Source of the DNA: Actinoplanes campanulatus
Lineage (GTDB): Bacteria; Actinomycetota; Actinomycetes; Mycobacteriales; Micromonosporaceae
Assembly (NCBI RefSeq): GCF_014647795.1
Contig: NZ_BMPW01000005.1
Location: 124,001-188,000, forward strand
Length of the DNA: 64,000 nucleotides
Direction: 5' to 3'
The position numbers and the translations under genes are program-made. Below are positions 1-7,516 of this stretch, piece by piece (position 1 is the first letter of the stretch; the number at the start of each line of letters is the position of its first letter). A model generated the notes under the pieces. It made no database searches. It was given only the letters and a program-made list of their open reading frames with translations, and was not told where the DNA came from.

Positions 1-7
1 AGGTCTC

Positions 8-778
8 CTAGCGGCCGAGAACGGCTCCGCCGTTGAGGCCGATGATCTGGCCGGTGAGGTAGCCGGCGTCGACGGAGGCGATGTAGCGGACCGCAGCCGC
101 TACATCGGATGGTGTCCCCGGCCGCCCGACCAGCGTGTCGGCGATCTTCGCGGCCACGAACTCGGGGGTGTCCTGCCCGCGGAAGATGCCGGTGTCCTGG
201 ATGTAGCCGGGGGCCAGGATGTTCACCGTGATGCCATCTGGGCCGAGCTGCCGGGCCAGCCCGAGAGCCCACCCGTGCAGGGCGGCCTTCGCCGCCGCAT
301 ACGAGCCGGCCGAATGCGAACCCGCACCACCCCGCTGGGCTGCCGCCGAACTGATCATGATAAGCCGCCCACCCGGCCGGCTCAACCGGTACAGCAGCGC
401 GTTCGTGAGCAGCACCGCGGTGATCAGGTTGATCTCCAGGTCGTGGCGCCAGGAGGCGGCCAGCGCGCCGAGACCCCTGTCTGCCGGCGGCGTGATGATC
501 GCGCCCGCGTTGTTCACGAGCACGTCGACCGTGCCCAGCTCGGCGATCCGGTCCGCCGCATGCTGGACCTCGGACGGCTCGGTCAGATCCGCCCCGATCG
601 GAATCACGGAAGTCGACCCGGCCGCCCGGTTCATCTCCTCGGCCGCCTGACGCAGCAGTTCCTCCCGCCGCCCGATGATGACCACCCGGTCCCCATCACT
701 CGCGAACGCGCCGGCGATCGCCCGCCCGATCCCCGTCGCACCACCCGACACGACCACCAAACGAGAAGCATTGATCAC
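8..778 (-). CDS. SDR family NAD(P)-dependent oxidoreductase
   Basis: 256-residue classical short-chain dehydrogenase/reductase of usual length. The N-terminal cofactor loop SGGATGIG (residues 11-18) fits the Rossmann TGxxxGxG pattern. NNAG lies at 89-92, the catalytic serine is S143 or S144, and Y160-x3-K164 completes the active site. It should catalyse NAD(P)H-linked oxidation or reduction of a hydroxyl or carbonyl group; the substrate cannot be told from sequence. The C-terminal part (PGYIQDTGIF, then TGQIIGLNGG) is standard for FabG-like members. It starts at ATG 778 and is the leftmost gene. The next gene on the same strand is a broken peptidase, so no pathway is implied. The family call is firm. 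Confidence 0.93.
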   Translation of the reverse strand: MINASRLVVVSGGATGIGRAIAGAFASDGDRVVIIGRREELLRQAAEEMNRAAGSTSVIPIGADLTEPSEVQHAADRIAELGTVDVLVNNAGAIITPPADRGLGALAASWRHDLEINLITAVLLTNALLYRLSRPGGRLIMISSAAAQRGGAGSHSAGSYAAAKAALHGWALGLARQLGPDGITVNILAPGYIQDTGIFRGQDTPEFVAAKIADTLVGRPGTPSDVAAAVRYIASVDAGYLTGQIIGLNGGAVLGR

Positions 779-819
779 GATGGCACCCTAGCCCGGGAAC
801 ACGCCGCCGCTCAGGATGG

Positions 820-1749
820 TCAGCTGAGCGCGGATCGGGCCTCGGCGAGGACGGTGGGCGAGGTGCTGGTCGCCAGAACATGCTGGAGCGCCTGCCGGTA
901 GGCCACGTCGAACGCCTCCGCGGCGGGCACCGGCACGTCCGGCTCGACGCCCACGCCCTCCCAGTTGCCGCCAGTGACCGGATTGATCGAACGGGCCACC
1001 GGCACCGTGATCTCGAAGGTAGGCGTGATCGGCAACACCTCCGTGGGATGGGCGCCTCCCCGCGTCGTCTCACCGATCAGAACCGCACGGCCCTGCGCCT
1101 TGAGGTTGTCGCAGATCTCCTCACCGCCGGAGAACGTGGTTCCGCTGGTCAACAGATACACCGGCCGGTCGAGATAGCGCTCGCCGGGGAGCCAGGAATG
1201 ACTCCAGTATTGGCGTGTCCGGCCGGTCGCACCGCTGTAGACACTGTGGATGTGGGTCTCCCCGTCAGGGACGAAGTAACTGGTCCAGAAGGTGGCCCCG
1301 TCCGGAGCGCCACCGCGGTTCTTCCGCAGGTCGACGATCAAGGCGTGGGCCTGCGACACCAACTCCATCGCCGCGGCGATCGCACGCCCTCCGACGGCCG
1401 CGTCGGTCACCGACCGTAGATCCACCAGGCCGACGTTGCCGTCCAGCCGCTCCACCCGGGCGATGCCGTAGTTGGTGAGCCGCAACTGCTCACGCCACGC
1501 CGCCTCCAGCTCGGGCTCGGTGAGGGCCTCGCGCAATTCCTCCTCGCGTACCCGTACCCGAAGATGTTTTCCTTGCACACCTCGAACAACTCGGCGGTCA
1601 ACCGCTCGCCGAGAGCGGCCTCGCCCAGCCCGTCATACTCGCCGGCCGCCAGCCGGCGGCGGATGCCCGCGGCCGCCTCCTGAGCCTTGTCGGGAGATGT
1701 AGTTGTCGCAGAGCAGTTCAACCGCTTGACCAACGAGATCCACTGACAT
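820..1749 (-). pseudogene. S41 family peptidase, broken by two frameshifts
   Basis: Three reading-frame segments join into one recognisable S41 (C-terminal-processing/tail-specific-like) peptidase. From ATG 1749 the product begins MSVDLVGQAVELLCDNYI. Near 1695 two bases appear to be missing where the family has Y-[IV]-F-P-[DE], and the frame continues with PDKAQEAA. Near 1570 one base is missing in a GGAAAA run, so the conserved DKHLRV reads out of frame. The remaining roughly 250 residues are intact, including LRKNRGG and the nucleophile region TSGTTFSGGEE. As sequenced, no full-length protein is made. An in-frame GTG at 1578 could only give the C-terminal part. Sequencing error is possible, but two separate indels favour a pseudogene. 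Confidence 0.75.
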
Positions 1750-1835
1750 TCGACAGACGATATCCAAGATTCCCGATTCCGTGGGGTCGGTGAAAACCCG
1801 ATGGCGAAGTCGCTGCGATGTGGTTGGGTCGGCGC

Positions 1836-2741
1836 ATGTCGATCACGATGCGGTTGGTCACGCCGGACTCGTTGGGTGAGGTCGTCGAGGCGGTAGCGGG
1901 ATGGCAGCAGACCGGCGGGCCGGTCCAGCTTCATCCGGGCGACCTCGGGTGGAACTGGAGTCTGGGCGGGCCGGAGTTGGCCGAGGCCGTCCGGGTATGG
2001 ACCCGGGACGAGCAGATCCTGGCCGTCGGCATGGTGGACGACGACACCGGCCTGATCCGCATGGGCATCGCACCGAGTGCCGGCGACGACGCCGCGTTCG
2101 CTGCCCGGATCCTGGCCGACCTGTCGGATCCAGGGCAGGGCGTGCCACCCGGGGCCGTCGAGGCTCGCTTCGGCGCCGCCTTTCGAGATCTCCTCCATCG
2201 CAACGGCTGGACGGCCGACGAACCGTGGACTCCGTTGTCCCGTGAGCTGACGGAACCGGTGGCGGACTACGGGCTCAGGGTCGAGGTCATCGACGCGTAC
2301 CGCATTCGGGATCGGATCGTTCAGGATCGGGTCGCGGTGCAGCGGGCGATGTTCACCAACTCGAGGTTCACCCTGGAGCGCTGGCGCACGATGGCCGCGG
2401 CCCCGCCGTACCGCCGGGCCCGGTGCCTGGTCGGTTACGACGGCGGCGGCGATGCGGTCGCCACGGTGACGGTGTGGTCGGCAGGAGAAGGTCGACCGGG
2501 TCTCCTCGAACCACTGGGCGTTCATCGGGATCACCGCGGCCACGGGTACGGCCGTGCCATCACGATGGCCGCGGCCGCCGCATTGCGGGAGATGGGGTCG
2601 TCCAGCGCGACGGTGTGTACCCCGAGCAGCAACATCGGCGCCGTGGCCACGTACGTCTCGGCCGGCTTCCAGAGACTCCCGGACGTCACCGACTTCCGCC
2701 GCCCCGAGCTGACAGTCGCGGTGACATCGACGGGCGCGTAG
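1836..2741 (+). CDS. GNAT family N-acetyltransferase
   Basis: About 301 residues if started at ATG 1836; an upstream in-frame ATG at 1818 adds six residues. The C-terminal half carries a clear GNAT acetyl-CoA motif: a beta strand followed by VHRDHRGHGYGRAI, which fits R/Q-x-x-G-x-G/A. The later NIGAVATYVSAGF matches the N-x-x-A-x-x-x-Y-x-x-x-GF signature of the family. The N-terminal half is weakly conserved and may be a degenerate second GNAT fold, as in other roughly 300-residue actinobacterial members. It would transfer acetyl from acetyl-CoA to an unknown amine. It stands alone, with the methyltransferase starting 23 bp after its stop. Confidence 0.85.
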   Translation: MSITMRLVTPDSLGEVVEAVAGWQQTGGPVQLHPGDLGWNWSLGGPELAEAVRVWTRDEQILAVGMVDDDTGLIRMGIAPSAGDDAAFAARILADLSDPGQGVPPGAVEARFGAAFRDLLHRNGWTADEPWTPLSRELTEPVADYGLRVEVIDAYRIRDRIVQDRVAVQRAMFTNSRFTLERWRTMAAAPPYRRARCLVGYDGGGDAVATVTVWSAGEGRPGLLEPLGVHRDHRGHGYGRAITMAAAAALREMGSSSATVCTPSSNIGAVATYVSAGFQRLPDVTDFRRPELTVAVTSTGA

Positions 2742-2764
2742 TCGCCGGAGGTATCGTCGTCGAG

Positions 2765-3571
2765 GTGGAACTCGTCGGGGTTCAGAAAACCCTCAGCCCC
2801 GTCCTCAAAGCCAAGGCGCTGGACAACCGGCTGCCGGTCCCCATCCTCGGCGACGCGCACGCCGAGCGGGTGATGCGCCGTCTCGACCCCGGCTACGACA
2901 AGGGCAGATTCCGCGCCAGTCAGTTGGGCCTCGCCGCCGTGGTACGCGCCAAGGTCCTCGACGACTGGGCACGAGACTTCCTCGCCGATCATCGTGACGC
3001 GGTGGTGCTGAACCTGGGCTGCGGCCTCGACGCCCGGGTGTACCGGATCGATTCGCCGGCCACCGTGGAGTGGTATGACCTGGACTTTCCCTCAGTAATC
3101 GAGCTGCGGAGGCAACACCTGCCGCCGCGCGAGCACCGCACCTTGATCGGCTCGGACGTCACCGACCTCACCTGGCTGGAGAGGGTTCCGGGTGGTCGGC
3201 CGGTACTCGTGATCGCCGAGGGCCTGGTGCCCTACCTGACGGAGGCTGATGTCCGGCGGCTCCTGACCAGCGTCGTCGACGCCTTCCCAACCGGCCAGAT
3301 GCTGTTCGACACGGTGTCGGTCTCGGCATGGCGCGCCTCGAGATGGGATCCGATCGGGCGTATGTACAACGCCCTGTTCCAGTGCGGTTTCGACGACCCG
3401 GCCGCGCTGGCCGATTGGCACCCGCGACTCCGATATGTCGACGAGGCACCCATGAACGACTCACCGGTCCTGATGGACAGGGCGCCCGCCACCACGCGTC
3501 GCCTGTATCGCCTACTAAATCTGATTCCGAGCTTCAGGCGGTCCAGCCGCATCCTGCGGTTCCGATTCTGA
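2765..3571 (+). CDS. Class I SAM-dependent methyltransferase, Tcmp/PPM-like
   Basis: Starting at GTG 2765, behind GGAGG at 2747-2751, the product is 268 residues. SAM motif I reads VVLNLGCGLDARVYRI; the GCGLDAR form is typical of the leucine carboxymethyltransferase/tetracenomycin polyketide O-methyltransferase (TcmP) group. WYDLDFP and VIAEGLVPYLT follow as the acidic ribose-binding strand and motif IV of that group. It is predicted to methylate a carboxyl or hydroxyl group, often of a natural product, but no biosynthetic cluster surrounds it. The frame stays open well upstream inside the GNAT gene. The later start is preferred because Tcmp proteins begin with a short VELxGVQxT segment, which is seen here. 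Confidence 0.85.
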   Translation: MELVGVQKTLSPVLKAKALDNRLPVPILGDAHAERVMRRLDPGYDKGRFRASQLGLAAVVRAKVLDDWARDFLADHRDAVVLNLGCGLDARVYRIDSPATVEWYDLDFPSVIELRRQHLPPREHRTLIGSDVTDLTWLERVPGGRPVLVIAEGLVPYLTEADVRRLLTSVVDAFPTGQMLFDTVSVSAWRASRWDPIGRMYNALFQCGFDDPAALADWHPRLRYVDEAPMNDSPVLMDRAPATTRRLYRLLNLIPSFRRSSRILRFRF

Positions 3572-3636
3572 GCCATCGGAAGACACGGGCGATGTGCGGG
3601 TCCGCCCCGGCGGTCCAGCCGAACGGACTCGACCGT

Positions 3637-4116
3637 CTAGAGCCACTGTTGGCTGGCGCCGATGTGGCAGGACCACATGATCACGTTAGCGCCGTTGGCC
3701 GGGTTCCAGTCCTCAATGTCCAGGCATTTCTTGTTCAGCCCAGACACTATCGACCTGCCCGACCTATGCCACTGTTGGTTGGCGCCGCCGTGGCAGTCCC
3801 ACATGATCACCTTCGCGCCGTTGATCCGGCTCCAGGCCGCAATGTCCAGGCATTTGTTGTTCAGCTGACTCCGTATCTGTTTTCCGACCATGTTCCACTG
3901 CTGGTTGGCGCCGCCGTGGCAGTCCCACATGACTACCTGTGCGCCGTTGTCCGGGTTCCAAGCCGAAACATCCAGGCATTTGTTGTTCAGCGCAGACCTT
4001 ATTTCTACGGCGTCCGCCCTAGCCGCGGCCGGAGCTGCGGCAGTGCCGACGGCGAGTGCCGACACAAGAATCGCGAGTTTCGAAACGCATCGTCCCGAGC
4101 TTGCTGTTTTCGCCAT
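3637..4116 (-). CDS. Secreted ricin B-type (beta-trefoil) lectin, copy A
   Basis: 159 residues from ATG 4116. A signal peptide (KLAILVSALAVGTAAAP, then an Ala-rich cleavage region ending ARA-D) is followed by one beta-trefoil made of three subdomains of about 41 residues. Each follows the pattern LNxKCLDI-x2-W-x2-NGAxVxMWDCHGGANQQW, with QxW motifs closing each repeat. The protein ends one residue after the third QxW. Ricin B/CBM13-type trefoils bind galactose, xylan or similar sugars. With no catalytic domain attached, this is a free extracellular lectin. Two cysteines per repeat suggest disulfides. A frame extension upstream of 4116 is ignored because the signal peptide and the match to copy B fix the start. 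Confidence 0.88.
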   Translation of the reverse strand: MAKTASSGRCVSKLAILVSALAVGTAAAPAAARADAVEIRSALNNKCLDVSAWNPDNGAQVVMWDCHGGANQQWNMVGKQIRSQLNNKCLDIAAWSRINGAKVIMWDCHGGANQQWHRSGRSIVSGLNKKCLDIEDWNPANGANVIMWSCHIGASQQWL

Positions 4117-4319
4117 GATGACTCCTTCAGCCAGTCGCCTTGCAAACTGCACCCAACAGCATGGGCAGAATTCGCAGAGGTCAACGGCCGCCGGGAGGAC
4201 GGACATCGGTTCTCATCGGACCGGGCACGGTGTTGATGCCAGCAGCAACGCGCCGACAACGACACCTTACTATTCGGATACGCGAGCACCCATCGGCACG
4301 GGTTCCGGAACCAAACTTT

Positions 4320-4799
4320 CTAGAGCCACTGCTGGTTGGCGCCGCCGTGGCAGTCCCACATCTGCACCTTCGCGCCGTTGGCCGGGTTCCAGCCCTCAAT
4401 GTCCAGGCACCTGTTGTTCAGTTCGCTCTTTATCAACCTTCCCGACCTCTGCCACCTTTGGTTGGCGCCGCCGTGGCAGTCCCACATCTGCACCTTCGCG
4501 CCGTTGCCCGAGTTCCAGCCCTCAATGTCCAGGCATCTGTTGTTCAGCTGACTCCGTATCTGGTTTCCGACCATGTTCCACTTCTGGTTGGCGCCGCCGT
4601 GGCAGTCCCACATCTGCACCTTCGCGCCGTTGCCTGGGTTCCAGTCCTTAATGTCCAGGCATCTGTTGTTCAGCGTGGACCTTATTTCTATGGTGTCCGC
4701 TACAGCCGCAGTCGGAGCCGCGGCAGTGCCGACGGCGAGGACCGACACAAGAATCGCGAGTTTCGAAACGCATCGTCCCAGACGTGCTGTTTTCGCCAT
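4320..4799 (-). CDS. Secreted ricin B-type (beta-trefoil) lectin, copy B
   Basis: A 159-residue paralogue of the gene just downstream on the same strand, with exactly the same length and architecture: signal peptide (KLAILVSVLAVGTAAAP), then three repeats containing NGAKVQMWDCHGG and NQKW/NQRW/NQQW. Copies A and B differ mostly by conservative changes (for example VIMW in A against VQMW in B), so sugar preference may have begun to diverge. The homology runs on into the 5' non-coding region, so promoter and ribosome site were copied as well. Both genes have their own leader of about 200 bp and are probably separately transcribed. Secretion through Sec is expected; no anchoring motif is seen. 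Confidence 0.88.
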   Translation of the reverse strand: MAKTARLGRCVSKLAILVSVLAVGTAAAPTAAVADTIEIRSTLNNRCLDIKDWNPGNGAKVQMWDCHGGANQKWNMVGNQIRSQLNNRCLDIEGWNSGNGAKVQMWDCHGGANQRWQRSGRLIKSELNNRCLDIEGWNPANGAKVQMWDCHGGANQQWL

Positions 4800-5058
4800 G
4801 ATTCCTCCTCAGTCATTTTCCTTGCAAACTGCACCCAACAGCATAGGCAGAATCTGCAGAGGTCAACGGCGATCGGGAGGATTTCCGAACAGGAAAAGGG
4901 CAGACGATTGTACGCGGGAAAGGTTGCCTAATCGGCGATCAGGCAATTAAAAGATTTCAACCCGACCCATGTCCCTCATGGCGGTGCGGGGCCACTGCGC
5001 GACGGGGCCGGGCTTGGGAATCACCGCGGCCGGTGTGGGCGAGGATTAGATTCGGCCG

Positions 5059-5301
5059 GTGAGTGACACATGGGATGAGCAGTTCGCCCCGTCCAGCGGG
5101 GCCCAGAACACCTTGCGGTGGGCGTACGAGATGGGCGCGACGACGCTCGGCGAGGCCTACGACATGCTTGAGCAACTCGAACTCAGCAATGACGTTCCGG
5201 AGGTGCTGGGCCACGACGACACCGTCGAGGGCGTGCGGGAAGAGCTCGAATTCGGCTTGGAGACCGTCGGGCCCGATACCTTGCTGACGACTCTGCTATG
5301 A
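5059..5301 (+). CDS. Small acidic hypothetical protein
   Basis: 80 residues from GTG 5059 (GTG-AGT-GAC). The protein is strongly acidic, mostly helical in appearance, and has no signal peptide, cysteine pair or membrane segment. The C-terminal half reads GVREELEFGLETVGPDTLL. I do not recognise a family. Third-codon positions are G/C rich, which supports real coding. It sits alone between the lectin leaders and the ECF sigma factor, 162 bp ahead of the latter. Confidence 0.6.
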   Translation: MSDTWDEQFAPSSGAQNTLRWAYEMGATTLGEAYDMLEQLELSNDVPEVLGHDDTVEGVREELEFGLETVGPDTLLTTLL

Positions 5302-5463
5302 CGACGGCCCGTCCGCGGCTGACTTCACCGATCGGCGGCCGCGGATCTGGAAGAGCACGCGACCCGGTACGCCCGGGAGGCGTGAACCCGGCGCCGGTGA
5401 TGAGTTCTGCCGCCCGTACCCGTCATATCTGCGACGGCACACGATGAGCGGAAGGATGACGTC

Positions 5464-6447
5464 ATGAGTACGGACACGCGACCGGCGGACCTGGGTGAGA
5501 TCGACGAGCCGGCGTTCTCGGGGCTGGCCGAGCGGCACCGGCGGGAGCTGCACGTGCACTGCTACCGGATGCTCGGATCGTTCGAGGACGCCGAGGACAC
5601 CGTGCAGGAGACGTTCCTGCGGGCCTGGCGGCGGCGGGAGACGTTCCAGGGACGGTCGACGTTCCGGGCCTGGCTGTACCGGATCGCCACCAACGCCTGC
5701 CTGGACCTGCTCGCCAAGTGCCGGCCGGAGCCGGCGACCGGCGGTGAGGTGCTGTGGCTCCAGCCCTACCCGGACCGCCTGCTCGACGAACTGCCCGCCG
5801 GCGACACCGACGAGCCGGAGACCCTCGCCGTGGCGCGGGAGACTATCGAGCTGGCGTACCTGGTCGCCGTCCAGCACCTGGCGCCGCGCCCGCGGGCCGT
5901 GCTGATCTTGCGCGACGTGCTCGGCTGGCCGGCCAAGGATGTCGCGGAGCTGCTCGGCGACTCGGTCAACTCGGTGAACAGCGCGCTCCAGCGGGCCCGC
6001 GCCGGCATGCGCGAGCACCTGCCGGCCGAACGGCAGGACTGGACCGGCGGCGAGGACGATGCCGCCACCCGCGAGCTGGTTCGCCGCTTCACCGACGCCA
6101 GTGTGGCCACTGACATCCCGGCGCTGACCACGATGCTGCGCGACGACGTGCGCTTCTCGATGCCACCTACCCCGGGCCTGTACGTCGGCCGCGATGCGGT
6201 CCTGAACAACTGGATCGAGGGCGGCTTCGAGGGCATGACGGGCCTGCGCGCCGTCCCCACCGCCGTGAACCGGCAGCCCGCCATCGCCTGCTACCTCTGG
6301 AGTGAGCAGGAAAGTGCGTACCTGCCGCTGACGATCGACGTCCTGCGCATCACCGGCGGGGTCGTCACCGAGGTGTTCATTTTCCACAACGACCGGTTCC
6401 CGCGGCTCGGGCTGCCGGAGCGCCTGCCGGCGGACGGCACCGAGTAG
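5464..6447 (+). CDS. ECF RNA polymerase sigma factor with SnoaL-like C-terminal domain (SigG type)
   Basis: 327 residues. Sigma region 2 occupies roughly residues 20-90 (HCYRMLGSFEDAEDTVQETFLRAW), and region 4 roughly 130-180 (PRAVLILRDVLGWPAKDVAELL, then NSVNSALQRAR). The last 130 residues form an NTF2/SnoaL-like fold (VRRFTDASVATDIPALTTML, then MPPTPGLYVG), as in the SigG-type extracytoplasmic-function sigma factors with a C-terminal extension. Such extensions modulate the factor in place of a classical anti-sigma. No anti-sigma gene with a zinc motif is adjacent. The gene five bases downstream encodes a cupin-like/membrane protein, the likely cotranscribed partner. The target promoter is unknown. 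Confidence 0.9.
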   Translation: MSTDTRPADLGEIDEPAFSGLAERHRRELHVHCYRMLGSFEDAEDTVQETFLRAWRRRETFQGRSTFRAWLYRIATNACLDLLAKCRPEPATGGEVLWLQPYPDRLLDELPAGDTDEPETLAVARETIELAYLVAVQHLAPRPRAVLILRDVLGWPAKDVAELLGDSVNSVNSALQRARAGMREHLPAERQDWTGGEDDAATRELVRRFTDASVATDIPALTTMLRDDVRFSMPPTPGLYVGRDAVLNNWIEGGFEGMTGLRAVPTAVNRQPAIACYLWSEQESAYLPLTIDVLRITGGVVTEVFIFHNDRFPRLGLPERLPADGTE

Positions 6448-6452
6448 CCCCG

Positions 6453-7184
6453 GTGCGGACACTCGCGCTGCGTGGCGGCGCGCGTGTGGTCGTGGTGCCA
6501 GCGGACTGGCCGGACGCGTTCGCCGTCGTCACCCGTGGACGGGTGCAGTTGGTGCTGCGCGACGGCGAACCCGGGCCGGTCCTGGAACGCGGCGCCGGGT
6601 TCTGGCTGCGCGGCACCGGCGTCCGCGCCCTGCGTAACCCCGGTCGTCGCACCGCGATCGTGCGCGTCGTGACACGGCGATCAGCTCACCCCGTACCCCG
6701 AAATCTTGTTCTTGGAGGTTTGGAGATGAACAGCACGATCAGGCTGGTCGGCATCGGACTGCTCGCCACGGTCGCGGCGGTGGTGGTCACCACCGCCGCG
6801 GCCGCGCTCGCCCTGGCCGCCGGTGTCGATTTCGAAATCCCCGACGGCGGCGAGGCGATCCCGCTGGCCGGGTTCGCCACGGTGACCGGCTTCTTCTCGA
6901 TCGTGGGTGTGGTCATCGCGGCCGCCCTCCTGCGCTGGAGCACCCGTCCCGTCGAACGGTTCGTGTGGACGGCCGTGTCACTGACCGCGATCTCGTTGGT
7001 GCCGCCCCTGATCTCCGGAGCGGGCACCGCCACCGTCGTCACGCTCATGGGGCTGCATCTGATCCCGGCGGCGGTGATGATCCCCAGCCTGGCGCGGGCC
7101 TGCGCTCCCCGGTCAGGGGTCGCTCAACCGCGACCGGCCGAACGTGCCCGATCGAACAGGCCGGGGGTTCGGTTCCGTCGGTAG
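6453..7184 (+). CDS. Cupin-like segment in frame with a four-helix membrane protein (DUF6069-like)
   Basis: One open frame of 243 codons from GTG 6453, five bases after the sigma-factor stop. Residues 1-75 look like a compact beta-rich cupin-type segment ([20 protein letters not shown], then [15 protein letters not shown]). A low-GC3 linker follows. From ATG 6726 a membrane protein begins ([20 protein letters not shown]) with four hydrophobic helices, resembling DUF6069 proteins. ATG 6726 has a strong GGAGG seven bases upstream, so the membrane protein is probably also, or only, made separately. There is no stop codon between the two parts. Either this is a fusion or the upstream gene has lost its terminator codon. 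Confidence 0.6.
   Translation: MRTLALRGGARVVVVPADWPDAFAVVTRGRVQLVLRDGEPGPVLERGAGFWLRGTGVRALRNPGRRTAIVRVVTRRSAHPVPRNLVLGGLEMNSTIRLVGIGLLATVAAVVVTTAAAALALAAGVDFEIPDGGEAIPLAGFATVTGFFSIVGVVIAAALLRWSTRPVERFVWTAVSLTAISLVPPLISGAGTATVVTLMGLHLIPAAVMIPSLARACAPRSGVAQPRPAERARSNRPGVRFRR
6714..6728 (+). promoter_or_regulatory. Strong internal ribosome-binding site and start of the DUF6069-like protein
   Basis: GGAGG at 6714-6718 with a seven-base spacer to ATG 6726, set in an AT-richer linker (AAATCTTGTTCTT) unlike the coding DNA on both sides. It argues that translation restarts here, even though the upstream frame is open through it. Confidence 0.65.
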
Positions 7185-7516
7185 CATCCGCGCCTGTTTC
7201 GACCCCGCCGCACCATGGTCGAGTGCATGCTGGGAGGGGTCCTGCTGCCTTACGCCCACAGTCCGCCGAGCCGCAGCCAAATCTCCGGATCCCACCAGTC
7301 TCGGCGGTCTTGTCACGCATGCTGACAAGGTCAGACTCACCGTGTCGCGGCGCTAGGTGCGGCAGGATCCTCGGCGTATTCGCACCGAGGCGCCATCTCA
7401 TTCTGCTCGCGGTCGCGGTGAGTGAAGTATCCAGCCGGCCTTGGGAATCATCGGCCCGCCCGGCCGGCGGCAGTCGAGGCGGTGTCTGCCGACCGGTCGG
7501 GCTTGAGGGAGTTTCG
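7185..7516. other. 332-bp non-coding region upstream of the chemoreceptor
   Basis: No credible coding frame. It contains the perfect inverted repeat at 7309-7329 (listed separately) and a GAGGGA ribosome site just before ATG 7517. I saw no clear sigma28-type promoter here, unlike at the second chemoreceptor operon of this window, and no T-tract terminator. Confidence 0.5.
7309..7329. promoter_or_regulatory. Perfect inverted repeat, possible operator
   Basis: Arms CTTGTCA and TGACAAG (7 of 7) flank CGCATGC, which itself contains the palindrome GCATGC. It lies 188 bp before the chemoreceptor start and is not followed by a T-run, so an operator is more likely than a terminator. The binding protein is unknown. 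Confidence 0.4.

Larger units (their letters stand above)
3637..4880. repeat. Tandem duplication of lectin gene plus leader, unit about 683 bp
   Basis: Copy A spans about 3637-4197 and copy B about 4320-4880, with stop codons 683 bp apart. Similarity covers the whole coding region and a 5' stretch beginning TTGCAAACTGCACCCAACAG, at 4140 in A and 4822 in B (offset 682), and fades about 60 bp further upstream. Within each copy, the trefoil subdomains are themselves DNA-level repeats: the 20-mer GGCGCCGCCGTGGCAGTCCC recurs in the second and first subdomains of A and in all three of B. This nesting makes the locus prone to recombination. Confidence 0.85.

Noticed and set aside
4800-5058. Possible RNA gene in the non-coding gap left of the small orphan
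   Set aside because: No cloverleaf, no strong hairpin and no T-tract; most of it is the duplicated lectin leader.
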